Part shown: piece by piece, positions 6,714 through 10,499 of the stretch
Numbering within the stretch: position 1 is the stretch's first letter
Layout of the letters: every line of letters starts with the position of its first letter
NCBI GenBank assembly: GCA_003217965.1
Contig: QHNB01000015.1
Coordinates: 1 to 10,499 of the forward strand
Origin: Verrucomicrobiota bacterium
Lineage (GTDB): Bacteria; Verrucomicrobiota; Verrucomicrobiia; Chthoniobacterales; UBA10450
Direction of reading: 5' to 3'
Length of the DNA: 10,499 nucleotides
Made by a program: the position numbers and the translations under genes
The notes under the pieces: generated by a model
What the model was told of the DNA's origin: nothing
Databases searched by the model: none
Seen by the model: the letters and a program-made list of their open reading frames with translations, nothing else

Positions 6714-7091
6714 ATGACCTTGCAAATATTGGTCGTTGAAGATCACGGCGATACGCGTCGAGTGTTGACTGGTTTACTCGGACATTTCGGTCACACCATC
6801 TCCGCGGCGGACACGGTCGAAAGCGCGCTCGCTTTCCTGAGAGCAAAACGTTTCGATGCCATCGTCAGTGATCTTGGCCTGCCCGATGGCAGTGGTTGCG
6901 ACGTGATTCGTGAGGCGAAACGTCAGCGCGATCTAACCGGAGTGGCGCTTACGGCGCGCGGTGAAGAGGATGACATCGTACGCGGTCGCGAGGCTGGTTT
7001 CGACTATCATCTCACGAAACCAGTTGATTTTGCTGAGTTGCGCACCGTTCTCGAGCAAATCGCCTCCGCCCATAACGGACAGGTCGCTTAA
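6714..7091 (+). CDS. Stand-alone response regulator receiver-domain protein
   Basis: A 125-residue protein made only of a CheY-like receiver domain. The conserved residues are present: acidic pair Glu9-Asp10 after 'ILVV', phospho-accepting Asp53 in 'VSDLGLPDG', Thr80 in 'GVALTARG', and Lys102 in 'LTKP'. There is no output domain. The 'AGFDYHLTKPVDFAEL' segment resembles receivers at the C-terminus of hybrid histidine kinases more than those of OmpR-type regulators. No histidine kinase is nearby, so the partner is unknown. It probably works by protein-protein contact or as a phosphorelay intermediate. The ATG start at 6714 sits right before the first beta strand. The 119-bp gap upstream suggests its own promoter rather than read-through from the permease gene. 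Confidence 0.9.
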   Translation: MTLQILVVEDHGDTRRVLTGLLGHFGHTISAADTVESALAFLRAKRFDAIVSDLGLPDGSGCDVIREAKRQRDLTGVALTARGEEDDIVRGREAGFDYHLTKPVDFAELRTVLEQIASAHNGQVA

Positions 7092-7132
7092 TCTCAAGTC
7101 TCGCGGTTCTTTTTGTTTAGCCCGCCCGAATT

Positions 7133-7948
7133 TCAGATCGGTGGCGCTTGAGAACCAAAGCGCGCCGCGACAACGATTTGCTTGTCACCAACCGTCACCG
7201 CGAGATCGTTCACGCGCACTTCGCCCATGGGCAAAGCAGAGAGCGGGAAGGCGCGTTGTTCCATGCGCGAAAAGTAAGGCGTGATGGCTGCGCACACCAG
7301 CGCGCCAAGAGTGCCATCTCCTTCGCAGCGCAACCCGGAGAGGATGGCATTTAAGTCTTCAGTTACGGCAACAGTGCCGAAGAGCCGCAGGGTGGTCCGG
7401 AAGAAAAGTTTACGCACGCTCACCGTCACTCTTGCTTCCAGTCTGCGCCCGGCGTCTGACGTAAGATCGACCTGCACGTTATCGATAGTGACGCCCTGCT
7501 TGGCAGCCGCCGTTGCCGCAATCTGTGCGATAAATCGTTCCAGCTCGTCCCGCGCGATCGTCACCCTCATTTCCCCCGAGGCAGCCTCATGTAAAGTGAG
7601 CAGCAGTTTCCCATCGGAGGTTCTCGCTTGATTGAGTTCAACATTCGACGCCGCAAAATCGAAGGTAAGTTCGCTCCCGAAAACTTTGGCCGGTTTCGCC
7701 GAAACAATGAGTTTGCGTACCGAAATTGCCGGTTCGCTCCCAGATAATTTGGGAAACACGGGCGGGTGCCGCGGATCAACCACTGCTCCGGAGAGATCAA
7801 CGCTAATTTCATCAAGGCGGTGCAAGTCCGGTCCGCGCACAATAATCACTGGCTTGGCTCCGGAAGCGAGTTCCCGCACGCCCTCTTCCAGTGCCACGGT
7901 CAATTCGTCTGACGTCTGCGGTAGCTCGTTGCGAGGCAAAACGAACAT
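7133..7948 (-). CDS. Hypothetical protein, possibly LmeA/DUF2993-like lipid-binding
   Basis: A 271-residue protein that I do not firmly recognise. It has no signal peptide or membrane segment in the predicted start region and is rich in alternating beta strands. Residues 77-125 carry repeated strands such as 'ISVRKLIVSA' and 'ELTFDFAASNVEL'. About 127-150 is an amphipathic helix (VTIARDELERFIAQIAATA), followed by strands at 153-190 and a C-terminal 'MGEVRVNDLAVTVGDKQIVVAA'. The pattern of 'isVDLsG', a single helix and paired strands recalls LmeA/DUF2993 or other AsmA/TULIP-like lipid-binding proteins, but that is resemblance of pattern only. The start is ATG at 7948. It converges with the response regulator gene (41-bp gap) and diverges from rpsN (95-bp gap), so it is a single-gene transcript. 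Base use resembles its neighbours. Confidence 0.65.
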   Translation of the reverse strand: MFVLPRNELPQTSDELTVALEEGVRELASGAKPVIIVRGPDLHRLDEISVDLSGAVVDPRHPPVFPKLSGSEPAISVRKLIVSAKPAKVFGSELTFDFAASNVELNQARTSDGKLLLTLHEAASGEMRVTIARDELERFIAQIAATAAAKQGVTIDNVQVDLTSDAGRRLEARVTVSVRKLFFRTTLRLFGTVAVTEDLNAILSGLRCEGDGTLGALVCAAITPYFSRMEQRAFPLSALPMGEVRVNDLAVTVGDKQIVVAARFGSQAPPI

Positions 7949-8043
7949 AATTCTGCTTTAGATTCGCGCGCCATGGTGACGCACCACGCTTGCAGAAACA
8001 AGTTGCGCTCCAAGGCTTTTCCGCTACCTTCCGCGTTCCTTTT
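7949..8043. promoter_or_regulatory. Divergent region between the unknown gene and rpsN
   Basis: Promoters for both genes must lie in or near these 95 bases. On the plus strand TTGCGC (8003-8008) and TACCTT (8025-8030), 16 bases apart, are a weak sigma70-like pair that would give a very short rpsN leader. On the minus strand TCTAAA about 8 bases before the ATG at 7948 resembles a -10. I see no Zur-type A+T-rich palindrome and no Shine-Dalgarno before rpsN. Confidence 0.25.
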
Positions 8044-8313
8044 ATGGCGAAAACCTCCTGGATCAACCGCAACCAGCGCAAACGCGATACGGTCAAGAAG
8101 TACGCCGCCGTGCGGACCGAGTTGAAGGCAAAGAAGGATTATGCTGGTCTTTCGCAACTGCCTCGTGATGCGAGCCCAACACGAGTTGTTAACCGCTGCC
8201 AGGTGTCCGGTCGCCGCCGTGCCTTTATCCACCGCTTTAAGATTTCCCGTCTTACCTTCCGCGAGTTGGCCTCCAGCGGACTCATTCCCGGCGTTACCAA
8301 GTCGAGCTGGTAG
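8044..8313 (+). CDS. rpsN: 30S ribosomal protein S14
   Basis: An 89-residue ribosomal protein of the small-subunit head, which binds 16S rRNA near S3, S10 and S19. The C-terminal half is diagnostic: 'LPRDASPTRVVNRCQVSGRRR' region (about 39-59), then 'FKISRLTFRELASSGLIPG' and the terminal 'KSSW'. It has one cysteine only, so it is the zinc-free (C-minus) type. It is the short version: E. coli S14 has 101 residues and an extra segment in the middle. ATG at 8044 was chosen over the longer open frame from 7990 because the family starts with MAK-[ST]-[SW]. No other ribosomal protein gene is adjacent, so it lies outside the spc operon. The CNNM-type gene starts just after it in the same reading frame. 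Confidence 0.95.
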   Translation: MAKTSWINRNQRKRDTVKKYAAVRTELKAKKDYAGLSQLPRDASPTRVVNRCQVSGRRRAFIHRFKISRLTFRELASSGLIPGVTKSSW

Positions 8314-8317
8314 GAGG
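8311..8317 (+). promoter_or_regulatory. AGGAGG Shine-Dalgarno-like sequence overlapping the rpsN stop
   Basis: TAGGAGG covers the rpsN stop codon and is the only strong Shine-Dalgarno match in the window. It lies 5 bases before a CTG (8323), 17 before a GTG (8335) and 38 before an ATG (8356), all in frame with the following gene. The spacing is right only for the CTG, so its role is unclear. Confidence 0.35.
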
Positions 8318-8355
8318 TTTGGCTGCGGCTTCGGGTGCCAGGTTGCATCCGATCG

Positions 8356-9765
8356 ATGAGCTTTTTCTTTTCAACTTTTCATCTTTGGCTGGGAATCACT
8401 GCGGCGGTGACTGACCAGTGGGGTTCGCCCCTCATTGTGCTCGGGAAACTGCTGGTGATCGCGGGTCTGGTCGCGCTCAACGGGTTTTTTGTTGCTTGCG
8501 AATTCGCCGTTGTAAAAGTTCGAGGTAGCCAACTCGACGCCCTCGCTGAAGAAGGCAATCTTCGGGCGAGCTTCGCCAAACACATTCGAGCGCATCTTGA
8601 CGCTTATCTGTCTGCAACGCAGCTCGGGGTAACGCTGGCCAGCCTGGCCCTAGGTTATTTCGGCGAGCAGTTTCTCGCTGAAATGTTACAGCCGTTTTTC
8701 GCCCTCGCCGGCATTTATTCGCACGCCATTGTTTCGACGGTTTCCATCGCGCTCGCCTTCGTCGGTATCACGTTCTTGCACATCGTTTTTGGCGAACTTG
8801 CGCCGAAGTACATCGCCATCGGAAACCCTGTTCCTGTAGCTCTCGCGATCGCGCGTCCACTGGGGGGATTTTACTTACTCTTTCGCCCAGTCATTTGGTT
8901 GCTGCACAAATCCTCAAATTTGCTTCTGCGCCGCATGCTTCGGATTCAGCCGGTGCCGTCAAGGGAGCTCGCGCATAGTGAAGAGGAATTGCGGCTCATT
9001 TTGGACGAGAGCGAAAAATCCGAGGAAGTCTCTTCTTTGGGTCGAGATCTGCTCGTGAACGCGCTCGACCTACGCCGCCGGGTCGTTCGCGACATCATGA
9101 CACCACGGGGCCAAGTCGTTTTCCTCGATATGGAAGACAGCTTTCAGGACAACGTGAAAAAAGCGATTTCTTCGCGCCACACACGCTTCCCGCTTTGTCG
9201 AGGACATCTGGATAACACCATCGGTCTGATTCACATCAAGGATTTGGTCCCATTGATCAGCGACCCGCAGCCCGATCTGTTGCGCATTAAACGCGAGCTC
9301 ATCCCAGTGCCGGAAATGATGCCACTGGAGAAACTGCTTTCATTGTTTCTAACTAAGCACGCTCATCTCGCCATCGTTGTCGATGAGTTCGGCGGGACTG
9401 TCGGAATGGTCACGCTCGAAAATATTCTCGAGGAACTGGTCGGCGATATTCAGGATGAATTTGATACCGAGAAGGAAGAATTTCGGACCATCAACGAAAA
9501 CGAGTTCACTGTCGACGGTGCTCTGGCCCTCTACGAATTGCGTGATCTCGCCGGTCTGGAACTGGAAAGCCCGGATGTGTCCACGATCGGAGGTTACGTG
9601 ACGCATTTGCTTGGCCACCTGCCAAAACAAGGAGAACAAGTGCAAATCGAGAATTATCTCGTGACGATTACACAAACCGATGGCCGGCGCGTTTTACAAC
9701 TGCATTTCAAGAAAATTGCGCCCGCTCCGGCCTCGGCCGCGGCGAAACCGAACGTGGCACTCTAG
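8356..9765 (+). CDS. CNNM/HlyC-CorC family membrane protein with CBS domains
   Basis: A 469-residue inner-membrane protein (476 from the in-frame GTG at 8335) of the 'hemolysin family' or UPF0053/CorB-YfjD group. Order, from the ATG: an N-terminal TM at about 25-48 leading into the family segment 'FFVACEFAVVKVR' (44-56); further TMs of the CNNM/DUF21 domain to about 190, including 'FGELAPKYIAI' (145-155); a CBS pair beginning at 'VRDIMTPRG' (244-252) and ending at 'VVDEFGGTVGMVTLENILEELVGDI' region (341-365); and a C-terminal CorC_HlyC domain at about 378-453. Relatives mediate Mg2+/Na+ exchange or Mg2+/Co2+ resistance, with CBS domains sensing Mg-ATP; 'hemolysin' is a historical name. It lies 42 bp after rpsN and 6 bp before the CPXCG gene, suggesting one transcript. 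The start is uncertain. Confidence 0.9.
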   Translation: MSFFFSTFHLWLGITAAVTDQWGSPLIVLGKLLVIAGLVALNGFFVACEFAVVKVRGSQLDALAEEGNLRASFAKHIRAHLDAYLSATQLGVTLASLALGYFGEQFLAEMLQPFFALAGIYSHAIVSTVSIALAFVGITFLHIVFGELAPKYIAIGNPVPVALAIARPLGGFYLLFRPVIWLLHKSSNLLLRRMLRIQPVPSRELAHSEEELRLILDESEKSEEVSSLGRDLLVNALDLRRRVVRDIMTPRGQVVFLDMEDSFQDNVKKAISSRHTRFPLCRGHLDNTIGLIHIKDLVPLISDPQPDLLRIKRELIPVPEMMPLEKLLSLFLTKHAHLAIVVDEFGGTVGMVTLENILEELVGDIQDEFDTEKEEFRTINENEFTVDGALALYELRDLAGLELESPDVSTIGGYVTHLLGHLPKQGEQVQIENYLVTITQTDGRRVLQLHFKKIAPAPASAAAKPNVAL

Positions 9766-9771
9766 CTTGTC

Positions 9772-9963
9772 ATGGATTTGATTGCGCAGACAGAAATCAG
9801 ATGTCCGCATTGCGGACAAACCTTTCCGCTCGAAGTGGATACTTCGGTAGAGGAGCAAACCTTCGTTGAAGATTGCAACATTTGCTGCCGCCCAATGACG
9901 CTGACCATCCACAGCGAGCCCGGCACGGTTCTTGACGTTACGATTTCAGATGAAGTGAGCTAA
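9772..9963 (+). CDS. CPXCG motif-containing cysteine-rich protein
   Basis: A 63-residue protein with CPHC at residues 11-14 and a second pair, CNIC-C at 35-39, so a four-cysteine zinc-ribbon-like site is likely. The segment 'RCPHCGQTFPLEVDTS' followed by 'EDCNICCRPMTLTI' matches the Cys_rich_CPXG family (PF14255), small bacterial proteins of unknown function. Length is normal for the family. It begins 6 bp after the CNNM-type gene, with no Shine-Dalgarno, so it is likely co-transcribed and coupled. The A of the stop codon at 9963 also begins a 22-codon ORF (TAATG overlap). Confidence 0.9.
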   Translation: MDLIAQTEIRCPHCGQTFPLEVDTSVEEQTFVEDCNICCRPMTLTIHSEPGTVLDVTISDEVS

Positions 9964-10031
9964 TGCTTACCGAAGCCATCGATCGTCCTATGCCATGCCG
10001 GTTGAAAAACCAAGAGACCTTCGTTACTTAA
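9963..10031 (+). CDS. Possible 22-residue leader ORF before the L,D-transpeptidase gene
   Basis: ATG at 9963-9965 overlaps the stop of the CPXCG gene as TAATG and is followed by 21 codons to a TAA at 10029-10031, seven bases before the next gene's ATG. The overlap geometry allows translational coupling through to the transpeptidase gene. The peptide (starting MLTEAIDRPM) has no recognised motif. A 69-base open frame is common by chance, so this is weak. Confidence 0.15.
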   Translation: MLTEAIDRPMPCRLKNQETFVT

Positions 10032-10038
10032 ATTGTTT

Positions 10039-10499
10039 ATGCGAATATTCACGCGTTTCTTATCTCTCGGTGCTGCTGCTTTCGCCGTTCTTCTGGCCAG
10101 TTGCGAGACCGCCAAAGTCTCTCCCGGTGGCCCGTATCACGTGACTGCATATAAACCCACCGATCCTTCCAAGGTGCGAGTGGAAGTTTCGCTCTCGAAG
10201 CAGAACGTTTATGTCATGGAAGGAGATCGGTCCCTGATGGCGGTGGCGTGTTCGGTCGGTATTCCATCGAAACCCACTCCGCGCGGAAGCTTCACCATTT
10301 ATCGCAAAGAAGAAGACAAACGATCCGGCTCGTACGGATTTCGGGTCCAAGGCGATCGTGTCGTGCCCGCTGAAGCAGGCTCCAACGTTCCGGGCCGTTA
10401 TGTCGGCTACCCGATGGGGTTCTGGTGCGAATTCGCGCCGGCATACGGATTTCATCAGGGATTCGTCCACCCAACGCCGCGAACGCACGGTTGTATCCG
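10039..10499 (+). CDS. L,D-transpeptidase (YkuD family) lipoprotein, 3' end beyond the window
   Basis: The visible 153 residues begin with a lipoprotein signal peptide: basic start (MRIFTRF), hydrophobic 8-19, lipobox LLASC with Cys22 as the lipidated residue. A short linker leads into a YkuD domain: 'VRVEVSLSKQNVYVMEGDRSLMAVACSVG' region (46-74), the usual 'PTPRGSFTIYRKE' turn (79-91), and the active site 'HPTPRTHGCIR' (144-154) with His150 and catalytic Cys152; His139 in GFHQG may be the second histidine. Such enzymes make 3-3 cross-links in peptidoglycan or attach proteins to it, in the periplasm. The window ends two bases into a codon after the HGCI active site, so the last strands and stop lie outside. 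ATG 10039 is the first start with a signal peptide; no Shine-Dalgarno is visible. Confidence 0.9.
   Translation, partial: MRIFTRFLSLGAAAFAVLLASCETAKVSPGGPYHVTAYKPTDPSKVRVEVSLSKQNVYVMEGDRSLMAVACSVGIPSKPTPRGSFTIYRKEEDKRSGSYGFRVQGDRVVPAEAGSNVPGRYVGYPMGFWCEFAPAYGFHQGFVHPTPRTHGCI

Noticed and set aside
7990..8043. 18-codon N-terminal extension of rpsN
   Set aside because: S14 proteins begin with MAK-S/T; the extension has no homology signal and overlaps the likely promoter.
10000..10011. GGTT-GAAA-AACC mini hairpin before the transpeptidase gene
   Set aside because: Four base pairs only and no T-run; expected by chance.

Overview
The window looks like chromosomal DNA from a Gram-negative, diderm soil or freshwater bacterium, most plausibly of the Verrucomicrobiota (Spartobacteria/Chthoniobacterales-like). 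This is inferred from moderately high G+C, frequent GTG/TTG starts with few Shine-Dalgarno sequences, envelope genes for lipopolysaccharide and lipoprotein transport, and a single short-form rpsN lying away from other ribosomal protein genes. No tRNA, rRNA, CRISPR array, insertion sequence or phage gene was seen.

Left end (1-479): sequence without a convincing gene. It holds a weak minus-strand ORF, a competing small plus-strand ORF, a short degenerate AACATC/GAACGTC-type repeat tract, and a stem-loop just after the last gene of the next operon.

Region 480-5414 is one tightly packed minus-strand operon. In transcription order it encodes an FAD-dependent halogenase-like oxidoreductase, a small lipoprotein, an MMPL/RND-type exporter, and a LolA-like carrier. 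Stop and start codons abut or overlap at two of three junctions. This gene set is typical of the accessory part of aryl polyene/xanthomonadin/flexirubin clusters, where LolA-like carriers and MMPL exporters are thought to move an aryl-polyene lipid to the outer membrane. No ketosynthase, acyl carrier protein, dehydratase or ligase gene is present here, so it is either a detached module or the accessory half of a split pathway. This is the most interesting part of the window.

A 52-73 bp divergent region (depending on the oxidoreductase start) separates that operon from a plus-strand lptF/lptG-family permease gene for lipopolysaccharide export (5488-6594). A stand-alone receiver-domain response regulator follows (6714-7091). 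A minus-strand gene of unknown function (7133-7948), perhaps an LmeA/DUF2993-like lipid-binding protein, converges on it.

The right part (8044-10499) is plus-strand: rpsN (ribosomal protein S14), a CNNM/CorC-type membrane protein with CBS domains, a small cysteine-rich CPXCG protein, and an L,D-transpeptidase lipoprotein cut by the window end. The common theme is the cell envelope: LPS export, lipoprotein/lipid carriage, a lipid or pigment exporter, and peptidoglycan cross-linking.
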